A DNA stretch of 64,000 bases, taken from JAKFWF01 sp963741505 (GTDB lineage Bacteria > Pseudomonadota > Alphaproteobacteria > Rhizobiales > Hyphomicrobiaceae). The stretch is taken from NCBI GenBank assembly GCA_963741505.1, contig CAVUIJ010000027.1:1-64000 (forward strand), in the 5' to 3' direction. The translations under genes and the position numbers were made by a program. The notes under the pieces are model-generated. The model was not told where the DNA came from and did not search any database. It worked only from the letters and a program-made list of their open reading frames with translations. This document shows, one piece after another, positions 20,145-29,995 of the stretch; the stretch's first letter is position 1, and each line of letters opens with the position of its first letter.

Positions 20145-22164
20145 TCCGCGGCCTCCTTCACGGCGTCGCTGCGGCGCGCGGATACGGTCTTCATGTCGAT
20201 GATCCGCATGTCGCCCTCGATCTTGCCCTTGCGGCCGTCCTCGAAGGTGACCTCGATCGCGATGTGCGCCGTGCTTCGAGCCGTCGTAGAGCGCCTTGAT
20301 CAGCGGCGCGTAGCGGTCGGCGATGAAGCGCGCGGCGCACCTTCTGCGTGCGCGTCAGCTCGCCGTCGTCGGCGTCGAGCTCCTTGTGCAGGATCAGGAA
20401 GCGCCGGATCTGCGAGCCGGCCACCATGCGCGCTCGGCCGCGAGCGCCTGGTTCAGCTCGTCGACGCGCCGCTCGATCATCTCGTAGACCTCGGGGTGGG
20501 CGGCCAGCTCCTGGTAGCTGCGCGTAGATGACGTTGTTGCGCTCGGCCCAGTTGCCGACCGACGGTCAGGTCGATGTTGATGAACGCCGTGACGTAGTCG
20601 CGGCCATGGCCGAACGCCACCGCCTCCTTGATCTCGGGAAAGAACTTGATGCGGTTCTCGAGGTACTTCGGCGCGAACAGCGCGCCGTCGTTGAGCCGGC
20701 CGACGTCCTTGGCGCGGTCGATGATGCGCAGGTGGCCGCGGCTGTCGATGAAGCCGGCGTCGCCCGTGTGCACCCAGCCGTCCGGCGTCTTGGTCGCGGC
20801 CGTCGCCTCGTCGTTCTTGTAGTACTTGAGGAACACGCCCGGGCTCTTGAACAGCACCTCGCCGGTCTGTCGGCGATCTTGATCTCGACGCCGGGCCCGG
20901 GCTTGCCGACCGTCTCGGGATAGACCTCGCCGTCGGGCTGCAGCGTGATGAAGACGCTGGCTTCGGTCTGCCCGTAGAGCTGCTTCAGGTTGATGCCGAG
21001 CGCCGCGGTAGAACGAGAACAGCTCCGGCCCGATCGCCTCGCCCGCCGTATAGGCGACGCGCAGATTGGAGAAGCCCATGCGGTTGCGCAGCGGCGCATA
21101 GACCAGCATGTCGCCGAGCCAGTAGAGCAGCGCGGTCCCTGAACGGCACCGGCTTGCCGTCGAGGATCTTCTCGCCGGACGCGCCGCGCGACGTCCATGA
21201 AGTAGTCGAACATGCGCCTTCTTGAGCGCGGCCGGCGTCCTCCATGCGCACCGTGATCTGCGTCAGCATGGTCTCGAACACGCGCGGCGGCGCGAAGAAG
21301 TAGGTCGGCGCCGATCTCGCGGCGGTCCTCGATCGCCGTCTCCGGGCTTTCCGGGCAGGCGACGCAGAGCCGCCGGCGTAGGCCTGGCCGTAGGAGAAGA
21401 TGTGGTCGCCGACCCAGGCCATCGGCAGGTAGGCGATCATCGTGTCGTCGGGCGTGAAGTGGTCGAACAGGTTGGCGTTGCTGGCCGGAGACGACGACGT
21501 TGTCGTGGGTCAGCATCACGCCCTTCGGCTGGCCGGTGGTGCCCGAGGTGTAGAGCATGACGCTGACGTCGGAGCCCTTGCCCGCGGCGATCTCGGCCGA
21601 GCCACGCGTCGGCTCGCGCCGGATTGGCCTCGAGCTCGTCGCGGCCGAGCGTCCTGCACGCGCTCGATAGCTGTGCAGGTGCGTCGCGGTCGTAGTCCTG
21701 CAGGCCGCGCGTCGTCGTCGTAGACGATCGTCTCGCAGGGTCGGCACGCGGTCGGCGATCGACAGCAGCTTGTCGACCTGCTCCTGGTCCTCGACGATGG
21801 CGAACTTCACCTCGGCGTGGGCGAGCACGTAGGCCATCTCGTCGGCGACCGAGTCCTGGTAGACCGGCACCGGGATGGCGCCGAGGCTCTGGGCGGCGCA
21901 GAACGTCCAGTAGAGGCGCGGGCGGTTGTCGCCGATGATGGCGACCGTGTCGCCGCGCTCGAGGCCGAGCTTGTGCAGGCCGAGGGCGAGCGCGCGGATC
22001 TCGTCGCGCACCTGCGCCCCAGGTCCAGGTCTGCCAGATGCCGAGATCCTTCTCGCGCAAGGCGGGCCGACCGGCGTGCGCTCGGCATTGCGCAGCAACA
22101 GCTTCGGGATGGTATCGGGCTCGCCCGCGGCGGTCGTGGCAGATGCTGTGATCGTCGCGCTCAC
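20141..22164 (-). CDS. Long-chain acyl-CoA synthetase, first gene of the liv operon (frameshifted)
   Basis: Large AMP-forming ligase (about 670 residues) of the long-chain fatty acyl-CoA synthetase class. Segments seen include GDTVAIIGDNRPRLYWTFCA, QSLGAIPVPVYQDSVADEMA, the P-loop MLYTSGTTGQPKGVMLTHDN, FFAPPRVFETMLTQITVRME, LKQLYGQTEASVFITL, WVHTGDAGFIDSRGHLRIID and IKFFPEIKEAVAFGHGRDYV. It ends in SDAVKEAAE, and its TGA overlaps the livG ATG. Acyl-CoA synthetases of this size are a recurrent partner of Liv-type transporters in alphaproteobacteria, probably activating the imported acid. There are about fifteen indels. Confidence 0.87.
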
Positions 22165-22480
22165 TCGTCGCTATCCTTGCCAAGGGTTGCGTGGCATGCC
22201 CACGCGGCTACCCGTCACCGAAGCTGCAGCTTCCGGCGGCCAGCCGTCGTTCAGATCGCCCGCTGTGATGTGGTCATATCGACCCGACCCGCAATCCGCA
22301 AATCCCCTTTAGTTGAAGACGCGGTGCTGGTGCGCTCGACGCGCCGTATTCGCCGGACCCCGTGTTGTATCAGCGCGACGCCTGCAGCCCAACGGGCGCA
22401 GCGGCGCCGATCTGATCGACGTCAGCTCGGCGGTAGCCCGCCGGCTGCAGCGTTGCCTGACGCGGGCCATCACTGGCAGG
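22165..22480. other. Gene-free stretch upstream of the acyl-CoA synthetase/liv operon
   Basis: About 315 bases between the DUF302 gene's 3' end and the first codon of the acyl-CoA synthetase. It must hold the promoter of the liv operon. A small hairpin (GCGTGG-CATGC-CCACGC, 22189-22205) lies 25 bases before the start codon and would be in the leader. No other element was recognised. Confidence 0.5.
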
Positions 22481-22962
22481 CTACGGTTTCGCCGCCTCCT
22501 TGGCGATGCGGTCCATGAGCCTGTTGATCTCCTCCAACGCCTTGGCGCCGCGACCGTCGACATTGACCTTGCGATAGCCGACCACGACTTCCTTGGTGGT
22601 TGCGGCCCGCTGATAGATGAACATCACATAAGGGCATTGCGACATGTTGGCGGGTCGGCCTCCATCATCGCGCGCGACAGCTTGGCCGAACAGAACGATG
22701 AAGAACTCGGCGTGCTTGTAGATCGGCTGATTGGAGCCGACGTCGGGCCCGGTCCGCTGCAGCATGGCGGCGATATTGCCGATATAGTCGACCTTGAGCC
22801 CTTCCTTGATGATGGCGTCCTCGAGATCGGCGCGCACGTCCTCGTAGGCCGAGCCCGTGCGCGTGTAGGTGACGGATCGGTGGCAGCGGCCGCTCCAGGC
22901 GCCACGGCCAACGCAAGGAGGATCGGCCAGTAGGGCTGCACGGCGTCAAACTGGCGAGTCAT
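22481..22962 (-). CDS. DUF302-family periplasmic protein at the end of the sox operon (frameshifted)
   Basis: About 160 residues with a signal-peptide-like N terminus (YWPILLALAVAPGAAAA), so probably exported. The body has VRADLEDAIIKEGLKVDYIG, NIAAMLQRTGPDVGSNQPIY, HAEFFIVLFGQAVAR and QCPYVMFIYQRAATTKEVVV, which fits the DUF302 fold. It ends INRLMDRIAKEAAKP. Two or more frame changes occur near 22665 and 22870. It lies about 90 bases downstream of the sox cytochrome gene on the same strand. DUF302 proteins are of unknown function; the position suggests a role in sulfur oxidation or heme/thiol handling. Confidence 0.72.
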
Positions 22963-23049
22963 GAGGCATCTCCTGATCGTCTGTTCGTGTGCCAAATGCC
23001 TCTGTGCCATCACTGGCGCGCATCGTAGCGATCGTCCTGTCGCATCCGA

Positions 23050-23729
23050 TCAATCGACTTTCGGCGCCGTCTTGTTGTCGGGCGTCACGTCGAGCACGCG
23101 CGCGCGATTGAGCACCGTCGCCGCGTCCTTGCGGCAGTCCTTCATGCAGGGCTTGCGGTTCCAGAAGTGCTTCTCGGCGACCTCGCGGTCGTCGTCGTAG
23201 AAGTCGTCGGCGTTCGGCATCTTGATCGATGGCGAAATTCTTCTGGTTGAGCTCGAAATTCGGATCCTTGATGACCTCGTTGAGGTGCAGCAGTAGGCGG
23301 TCAGCGCATAGAGCTCGTCGTTGGTCAGCGACTGCGCATTGCCGAACGGCATGGCGCGCTTGATGTAGTCGAACAGCGTCGAGGCGTGCCGGCCAGAACG
23401 AGCCGACCGTCTTGTCGGGCCGGTCGTGCTTCAAGCGTGCCGTGCCCGCCGGCCAGCACCGGCCAGCGGTCCTTGCCCTCGCCGAACTCGCCATGGCAGG
23501 CGGCGCACTGCGCGATGAAAGACTCCTCGCCCTGCTTGACGCGTGCCCTTGCCGGGCGGCAGGCCCTGGCCGTCGGGCCGCACGTCGATGTCCCAGGCTG
23601 TGATCTCGGCCGGCGTCGCCTCGCGGCCGATGCCGAGCTTCTGCGCGGCTCGGCGGCGGCATGCGACGGCCAAGCGCGAGGCCAAGCAGCGATGCGCGCG
23701 ACGGCAGCCAGCTCAGGCGATCTCGACAT
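23050..23729 (-). CDS. soxD: Cytochrome c subunit of sulfane dehydrogenase, SoxD-like (frameshifted)
   Basis: Periplasmic c-type cytochrome that accepts electrons from SoxC. Frames give a signal peptide, KLGIGREATPAEITAWDIDV, the heme site FIAQCAACHGEFGEG (CxxCH), MPFGNAQSLTNDELYALTAY and the C-terminal KPCMKDCRKDAATVL, which is typical of SoxD. About 225 residues and a single CxxCH mean it is the short, monoheme form; the Paracoccus-type SoxD is larger and diheme. The start overlaps the end of soxC by 17 bases. Indels occur near 23228, 23295, 23388, 23437, 23545 and 23650. Confidence 0.85.
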
Positions 23730-25030
23730 TCTCGGTCTCCCCGTTGGCGCGCACCAGCCAGGTCTGGATGCCGTTGTTGTGGTAGATCGAGTTGACGCCG
23801 CGCACCTTGCGCAGCTCGTCCTTGGTCGGCTGCACGTAGCCGGTCGCGTCGTGCGCGCGCGACTGGATCATCAGCTCCTGGCCCTGCCAGTCGAAGTCGA
23901 CGTAGAAGCGCGTCAGCGACTTGTCGAGCACGAGGCCGTCGATGCGCGCCTCCTGCCAGTTGCGGCCGCCGTCGAGCGTGACGTCGACGCGGGTGATCGT
24001 GCCGCGGCCCGACCAGGCGAGCCCGGACAGCACGTTGCGGCCCTTGTGCCGCAGCGGCGCTTCCGGCGACGGGTTGGTCACGACCGACTTGGCGTCCATG
24101 ACGAAGGTGAAGCGGCGCGAGCGGCCGTCGGCCATCAGGTCGGTGTACTTCGACGTCTCCTCGCGCGCGAGCCACGGCTGGTCGCCGACCTCGATGCGGC
24201 GCAGCCACTTGACCCAGAGATTGCCTTCCCAGCCCGGCACGACGAGGCGCAGCGGATAGCCCTGCTCGGTGCGCAGCGCCTCGCCGTTCATCTTGAAGGC
24301 GACGCAGGCAGTCTTCGAGCGCCTTCTCGAGCGGCAGCGAGCGGTTCATGCCGGCCGAATCGGCGCCCTCGACCATGCAGCCACTTGGCGTTCGGCTTGA
24401 CGCCGGCCTCGTCCAGCACGTCCTTCAGCAGCACGCCGGTGTACATGACGTTGTGCACCATGCCGTGCGTGAACTGGCAGCCGTTGAGCTGCGCGCCGCG
24501 CCACTCCATGCCGGAGTTCGCCGCGCACTCGAGGAAGTGGATGCGGTTGACGCGCGGGAACCGCTTGATGTCGTCCATCGTGAACATCAGCGGCTTGTCG
24601 ACGAGGCCGTGGATCATCAGGCGGTGATCGAGCGGATTGATCTCGGCGGCGCCGCCATGATGGCGCTCGAAGCACAGGCCGTTCGGCGTGATGATGCCGT
24701 CGAGCTCGTGCAGCGGCGTGAAGTTGACCGAGCTTTCGCGCGAGGCGGTCAGCCACTCGACGTCGCGGCGCACGACGTGCTTCTCGAACTTCGACGGCTT
24801 GCCGTAGGGGTGCGCCGCGACGCCGTCGCCGAGCACCTTCGACCAGTCGGGCACGTTCGGCGGCAGGTTCTTCGGATTGCTCTTGACGACGGCCGCGGCA
24901 GCCTTCTGCCTGCGCCAGCGCCGCGCCGCGCGCCCGCCAGCGGCGAGCCCGCCGGCAATCGCGCCCTTGAGAAAGCGCCGGCGGCCGCTCGATGCCGCGC
25001 CTGCATTGTCGTCTGCGCTCGATCGCTCAT
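23713..25030 (-). CDS. soxC: Sulfane dehydrogenase molybdenum subunit SoxC (frameshifted)
   Basis: Molybdopterin enzyme that oxidises the outer sulfane sulfur of SoxY-bound thiosulfate. A Tat signal (RRRFLKGAIAGGLAAGG after frame repair) points to the periplasm. The molybdenum-ligand Cys sits in IHFLECAANSGMEWRG. Other family segments are FTPLHELDGIITPNGLCFER, PLRLVVPGWEGNLWVKWLRR, TRVDVTLDGGRNWQEARIDG and RSRAHDATGYVQPTKDELRK. The dimerisation domain ends GETENVEIA. Frame breaks lie mainly in the signal region (24900-25010), near 24377 and near 24310. It lies between soxB and soxD. Confidence 0.92.
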
Positions 25031-25078
25031 GGCATCGTCGTCACTCGCAGTGCCGCGTCGCACGCGTCGATCGCCGGC

Positions 25079-26787
25079 TCAGATGCCGATGACCTTGACC
25101 GCGCCGCTCTCGGCTTGCGCGTCGACGGTCTTCTCGGCTTCGATGTGCTTGGCGACCACGTCCCAGATCGGCGGGCCTTCGGTGCCTTGATTGACGCTGG
25201 CCCAGCCGGCGACGACGTAGTCCTTGGCCGCGTCGATCGGCGTGCCCGACTTCGAGCAGCGTCATGTCGGAGATGCGGCTGGCCGATCGGCTTGGCGATG
25301 TCGATGGTGTAGCCGAGCCCGCCGGTGCGGACCATGTCGCCGCCCTGCTGGTAGTAGGGATCGGGATTGAAGATGTTGTCGGCGACGTCCTCGAGGATCT
25401 CCTTGAGCCGCGCGCCGGTCATCGTCATGCGGTAGCAGGCCGGATAGCTCATCGCCGTGGCGTTGGTGATGTCCTCGAAGGTGATGTCCTGGCCGGGCAG
25501 CAGGCTCGTGCCCCAGCGGATGCCCGGCGACAGCGCGATCTCGGCGTCGCGCTGCTCCAGCATCGCGTCGCAGATCACGTCGTCGAGCGTGCCGTTGAAG
25601 TTGCCGCGCCGGTAGAGCAGCGACGTCGGTCTTGCCGAGCACGCGCGCCAGATCCTTGGCGTAGCGGCGCGCGATGCTTGGCGATCACGCGCCGCCATCT
25701 CGGCATCGGGCTGTGATGGCGTCGGAGAAGACCGGGATCAGCCGGTAGCGGAAGCCCTTGATCTCCTTGCCCTGCACGTCGAGATCGAGCCGCGAGACGA
25801 ACTTGCCGTTGCGAGCCGGTGGCGACGATCAGCGTCTTGCCGACCTTGCGTCACCTCGGGCACCGCGTCGTGCGTGTGGCCGGAGAGGATCACGTCGATG
25901 CCCTGTGACGACGCGCGCCAGCTTGCGGTCGACATCGAAGCCGTTGTGCGACAGCAGCACGACGAGATCGGCGCCCGCCGCGCGGACCGCGTCGACCTCC
26001 TTCTGCATGCTCGGCTTCGCGGATGCCGAACGTCCACTTCGGAATCATCCAGCGCGGATTGGCGATCGGCGTGAACGGGAAGCGCCTGGCCGATGACGGC
26101 GATCTTGACGCCGCCGCGCTCGAACATCTTGTGCGGCGGGAAGACGCGGATCCTCGAACTCGCTGTCGCGGATGTTCTGGGCCAGGAACGGGAAGCCGAG
26201 CTTGTCGACGATCTCCTTGACGCGCGCCTCGCCGAGCGTGAACTCCCAGTGGCCGGTCATGGCGTCGGGCTTGCAGCAGGGCCATGACGTCGACCATGTC
26301 CTGGCCCTTGCGTCTGCAGCGACGTCCAGCTGTTGGTCCAGGTGTCGCCGCCGTCGAGCAGCAGCACTCGTCCGCCGCGCTCGGCGCGGATCGCCTTGAC
26401 GACGCGTCGCGATGCGATCGAGCCCGCCCATGCGGCCGTAGTCTTCGGCGAGTTCGGCGAAATCGTCGTAGGTCAGCGCGTAGGCCGTCGGCCGATTTCG
26501 CCGCGAGCTTGAAGGCCTTGAGGAACTCGTCGCCGGTGATGTGCGGCACGAGGCCCTTGGCTTCGCCGACGCCGATGTTGACCGACGGCTCGCGGAAATG
26601 GAGCGGCACGAGCTGCCCGTGCATGTCGGTCAGGTGCACCAGCGTGACATTGCCGAGCGGCTCGAAGCGCAGCAGGTCGGCCTGCGTCAGCCGTCCCTGG
26701 GCGGCGAGCCGGCCGAGCGGCCAGCCCCGCTGCCGGCAGCGAGGCCGCTGCGGCGGCGGCCGTCAGGAAATCGCGGCGCGTGATCAT
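25079..26787 (-). CDS. soxB: Thiosulfohydrolase SoxB (frameshifted)
   Basis: Dimanganese hydrolase that releases sulfate from SoxY-cysteine S-thiosulfonate in the periplasm. It starts with a Tat signal (ITRRDFLTAAAAAASLPAAG). Metallophosphatase-like motifs follow: HLTDMHGQLVPLHFREPSVN, GDTW, DAMTGHWEFTLGEARVKEIV, SHNGFDVD and SGHTHDAVPEVT. The 5'-nucleotidase-type C-terminal domain has LLYRRGNFNGTLDDVICDAM and FNPDPYYQQGGDMVRTGGLG. It ends in AVKVIGI. There are about fifteen indels. A start ten codons upstream is possible. It is preceded by soxZ and followed by soxC. Confidence 0.92.
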
Positions 26788-26905
26788 GCGACGACTCGCC
26801 GGCATCGTGCGTCGCACTCATGCCGCCATCCGCGGACGAAGCTCGCAGCACGTGCGCTCGATCAAGTCGGGCTGCAGACGCTCGGACTGCGACGCCGACT
26901 GGCCG

Positions 26906-27238
26906 TCAGCCGACGGTGACCTTCTGCTCGGCCTTGTAGACGGAGCCGTCGTCGTCGGTCCAAGTGAACACGAACGTGCCGGTCTCCGGCACCCTGACGA
27001 AGAACGACTGGTAGGGATTGGCCGAGATGGCCGGGTGCCAGTCGGCGCTCAGGATCTCCTTGCCGTTGAAGGTGGCCGTGAACTGCTTGATGATCTTGCG
27101 CGGGATGATCTTGCCGGCCGCGTCCTTGCGCTGGCCGCTTTCCATCTCGTGGCTGATCAGCGTCTTGACTTCGATGACTTCGCCGGCCTTGGCGGTGGCG
27201 GGCATGCGGACGCGGGGGGTGGGTTTCGGTGCTGCCAT
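26906..27238 (-). CDS. soxZ: Thiosulfate oxidation carrier protein SoxZ
   Basis: Intact 110-residue protein, one of the few error-free sox genes here. SoxZ pairs with SoxY to form the carrier on which thiosulfate is oxidised. Segments PRVRMPATAKAGEVIEVKTL, SHEMESGQRKDAAGKIIPRK and ADWHPAISANPYQSFFVRVP, plus TFVFTWTDDDGSVYKAEQKV, match the immunoglobulin-like SoxZ family along its whole length. There is no signal peptide; SoxZ is exported as a complex with SoxY. The gene lies 53 bases after soxY. Confidence 0.95.
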   Translation of the reverse strand: MAAPKPTPRVRMPATAKAGEVIEVKTLISHEMESGQRKDAAGKIIPRKIIKQFTATFNGKEILSADWHPAISANPYQSFFVRVPETGTFVFTWTDDDGSVYKAEQKVTVG

Positions 27239-27291
27239 GGTGCATACCTCGAATGTGGAATGTCGAAGCAGGCGTCGCGGGACCGACGGCC

Positions 27292-27763
27292 TCAGCCGCC
27301 GCAGCCGCCGATCGTCACCTTGACCTCCTTGCGCGCCGTGTAGATCTCGCCGTTCGACATCTCGGCGACGGCGACGATGTCCTGCGTCTTGGCGAGGCGG
27401 ATGCGGATCGCGGCGGCGGCCTTCGGCGCCATCGGCGTGAAGTGGAAAGCTGGCGACGCCGAGGTTCGGATTGCCCTCGGCGAAGAAGTGCACCGCCTTG
27501 ACGTAGTCCTTCTCGGTCATCGGGCTCTCGACCTCGAAGTTCAGCGGCACGACGAGGCCGTTCTCGGCGATCGACGGCAGGTCGAGCTTGATCTTGCCCG
27601 GCGATCAGCTTCTTGTCGCCGAACAGCTTCTTGATCTCGGCCGCGACCTTCTCCGGCGTCGCCGACGCGCAACGCCGGGCAGCGGCACCAGCGCGGCCGC
27701 GCACCGGCGCCGCGAGGCCCAGCACGTCGCGGCGCGATCGGCTTGTCGCTGAGTGATCGTCAT
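27292..27763 (-). CDS. soxY: Sulfur carrier protein SoxY (frameshifted)
   Basis: Carrier subunit whose C-terminal cysteine holds the sulfur substrate. The end VTIGGCGG before the stop at 27292 is the diagnostic swinging-arm motif. Upstream frames give a Tat-like N terminus, KVAAEIKKLFGDKKLIAG, PLNFEVESPMTEKDYVKAVH, FFAEGNPNLGVASF and RIRLAKTQDIVAVAEMSNGE. There are about six indels, several in the signal peptide region 27670-27740. It is the first gene of the leftward sox operon; the control region at 27.8-27.96 kb lies just upstream. Confidence 0.9.
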
Positions 27764-27836
27764 CCCTGTCTCCTCCTCGGCCGGCTGATCGCTTGCCGGT
27801 CGCAGCATCGTCGCGCTCTATCGGCGCGTTGCATCA

Positions 27837-27866
27837 ATACATATGAAAAATATAATATGTCAATAT
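27837..27866. promoter_or_regulatory. AT-rich palindrome, probable operator between the divergent sox operons
   Basis: In otherwise very G+C-rich DNA, the 200-base gap between soxY and soxA holds a run of about 30 A/T-dominated bases. It contains the arms ACATAT (27839-27844) and ATATGT (27855-27860) around ten A/T-rich bases. ArsR-family sulfur sensors of the BigR/SqrR type bind AT-rich palindromes in such positions, and one is encoded at the end of the soxAXS unit. It probably also contains -10 elements. Sequence seen directly; function inferred. Confidence 0.6.
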
Positions 27867-27973
27867 GATGCTTGCGATGCAGTGCGATGCAGCGGTCTAC
27901 ATTGCCGTCTGCACGCGTCATCAAGCGCGCGGCACAGCGATAATGCTGCGCTAGCCACATGGGGAGGCTCACA

Positions 27974-28808
27974 GTGCGGAAGTGCGAGGATGCCGTTCGC
28001 AGCCGTTGCTCGGCGCGACTGCGTCGCTCGGCGGCGCGCTGCATGCGCAGGCGCACCGATGCCGAGAAGGAGATCGAGCGCTACCGCGCGATGATCAGCG
28101 ATCCGATGTCGAACCCGGGCTTCCTCAATGTCGATCGCGGCGAGGTGCTCTGGAAGACGCCGCGCGGCGCGAAGAACGTCATCCTCGAGCAGTGCGATCT
28201 CGGCGAGGGGCCGGGCAAGCTCGAGGGCGCCTACGCCAAGCTGCCGCGCTATTTCAAGGACGCCGACCGCGTCATGGATCTCGAGCAGCGGCTGCATGTG
28301 GTGCATGCAGAACGCTGCAGGGCCTCGACACCGCGGACGTGGTCAAGCGCCGCTTCGGCGGCCCGGGCCGCACGTCCGACATGGAGGATCTCGTCGCCTT
28401 CATCGCCAACAAGTCGAGCGGCATGAAGCTCGCGGTGCCCGTCGATGCATCCCAAGGAGCAGGAGATGTACGCCGTCGGCGAGGCGATGTTCTTCCGCCG
28501 CGGCGGCCAGTGGGATTTCTCCTGCGCCACCTGCCACGCGGAAGAGGGCAAGCGCATCCGCCTGCAAGGGCTGCCGAACCTCTCGCAAGCCCGGCAAGGC
28601 CGTGCAGGAGACGATGGGCATCGTGGCCGACCTATCGCGTCTCGCAGAGCCAGGTGCGCACGATGCAGCATCGGCTGTGGGACTGCTATCGCCAGATGCG
28701 CTGGCCGGCAGCCCGACTATCTCGCCGACGGCCTGACGGCACTGACCTCTATCTGAACAAGCAATGCCGAGGGCGCGACCGATCAACGTGCCCTCGATCA
28801 AGCGCTGA
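27974..28808 (+). CDS. soxA: Sulfur oxidation cytochrome SoxA (frameshifted)
   Basis: Diheme-family c cytochrome of the SoxAX complex, which links thiosulfate to the SoxY cysteine. The chosen GTG has a GGGGAGG ribosome-binding site. A signal peptide (PLLGATASLGGALHAQA) appears in a shifted frame. The body shows AEKEIERYRAMISDPMSNPG, FLNVDRGEVLWKTPRGAKNV, MEDLVAFIANKSSGMKLAVP, AMFFRRGGQWDFSCATCHAE (CxxCH) and HRLWDCYRQMRWPQPDYLAD. It ends INVPSIKR. Only one CxxCH is visible, so this looks like a monoheme SoxA. The N-terminal cysteine region near 28310 is scrambled by an indel. First gene of the rightward operon. Confidence 0.88.
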
Positions 28809-28827
28809 GCAGAGGAGATCGAACACC

Positions 28828-29454
28828 ATGCGAATGCTCGTGTATCGCCGCTGGCAGCCGCTGATCTCGCCGGCCTCGCCGTGGCGCCGAAGCGCAGCAG
28901 CGCAAAGATCGATGCCGCCATCGTCGATCAGGTACATCAAGGACACCTTCAAGAGGCGCGCCGGCCGAATGGCAGGCCCGCATCGAGCCGGACGAGGCGC
29001 AGCGCATCTGCTCCGCGATCGCACGCTGAAGCTCACGCCGGAGGCCGAGAAGAGGCTGATCGACGACGGCCAAGGCCGTCGATCGTCTATCCGGCCGACG
29101 GCAAGGTGATCGGCGACTGGAAGAAGGGCCAGCAGCTCGCCCAGCGCGGCACCGGCGGCCAGTTCAGCGATCAAGCCCGGCAGTCCGATCGGCGGCAACT
29201 GCTATGCCTGCCACCAGCTGTCGAAGGCGGAGCTGAGCTTCGGCACGCTCGGGCCATCGCTCATCGAGTACGGCAAGATCCGCAAGTTCAAGCCCGAGGA
29301 GGCGAAGGCTGCCTACGCCAAGATCTACAACGCGCAGGCCGTGCAGCCGTGCTCGAACATGCCGCGCTTCGGGCACAACAAGTTCCTGTCCGAGCAGCAG
29401 ATCAAGGACCTGACGGCCTACCTGTTCGATCCCGAAAGCCCGGTGAACCAGTAG
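28828..29454 (+). CDS. soxX: Sulfur oxidation cytochrome SoxX (frameshifted)
   Basis: Small c-type cytochrome partner of SoxA. It follows soxA by 19 bases, with an AGAGGAG ribosome-binding site. Frames give KIDAAIVDQYIKDTFK, TLKLTPEAEKRLIDDAKAV, VYPADGKVIGDWKKGQQLAQ, RGTGGQFSD, the heme site GGNCYACHQLSKAELSFGTL (CxxCH) and the distal methionine region VQPCSNMPRFGHNKFLSEQQ. It ends DPESPVNQ. The protein is about 205 residues. Frame breaks occur near 28878, 28960, 29075 and 29172. Confidence 0.9.
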
Positions 29455-29462
29455 GCGACCTG

Positions 29463-29995
29463 ATGCCGGCCAAGCGCGCTGCCGCGTACGTCGTGACCTT
29501 GCTGGCGTTGACGCTGGCGAGCGTCAGCGCCGCCATGCCGGCAGTCGCCGCGGAGCTGCTGATGTTGAGGAGCCGGGCTGCCCGTGGTGCGAGCGGTGGC
29601 ACAAGGAGGTCGGCCCCGGCTACCCGAAATCGGCCGAAGGGCAGCGCGCGCCGCTGCGCCAGGTCGACATCGGTGCGGTCAGGACCTTGGGCCTGAGGCT
29701 CGAGGCTCCGGTCACGGTGTCGCCGACCTTCATCCTGATCGACGGCGGGCGCGAGATTGGCCGCATCGTCGGCTACCCCGGCGCCGATTTCTTCTGGGGG
29801 CTCGTCGCCGAGCTGATCGCCAGGCTCGATCAGCGACCGAAGGGGGCGTCGGCCGGCGGCATTCATTTCTCGCCGCTGAATGTCGTTCGGGTCATCGCAG
29901 GAGACCCGACAGCCACGGCGACCCCCATTGTTTGGTCTCGCACATGCCTGACCCGGCGCGACGCGAGACCGAGCCACGCGCCGAGCACGACATGA
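29463..29995 (+). CDS. soxS: Thioredoxin-like periplasmic protein, SoxS-type (frameshifted)
   Basis: A signal peptide (KRAAAYVVTLLALTLASVSA) is followed by a redox site ELLMLEEPGCPWCERWHKEV (Cys-Pro-Trp-Cys), then APLRQVDIGAVRTLGLRLEA, APVTVSPTFILIDGGREIGR and VGYPGADFFWGLVAELIARL. In known sox systems SoxS reduces and reactivates the SoxYZ carrier. The frame breaks near 29570 (one G missing) and near 29685. The protein runs about 35 residues past the thioredoxin fold, and its TGA overlaps the ATG of the regulator (ATGA), which supports both the stop and co-translation. Confidence 0.78.

Noticed and set aside
945..29454. Genuine mass pseudogenisation (host-restricted genome)
   Set aside because: Indels hit essential genes at regular density, protein similarity resumes in the next frame each time, and an unrelated actinobacterial-like block shows the same pattern.
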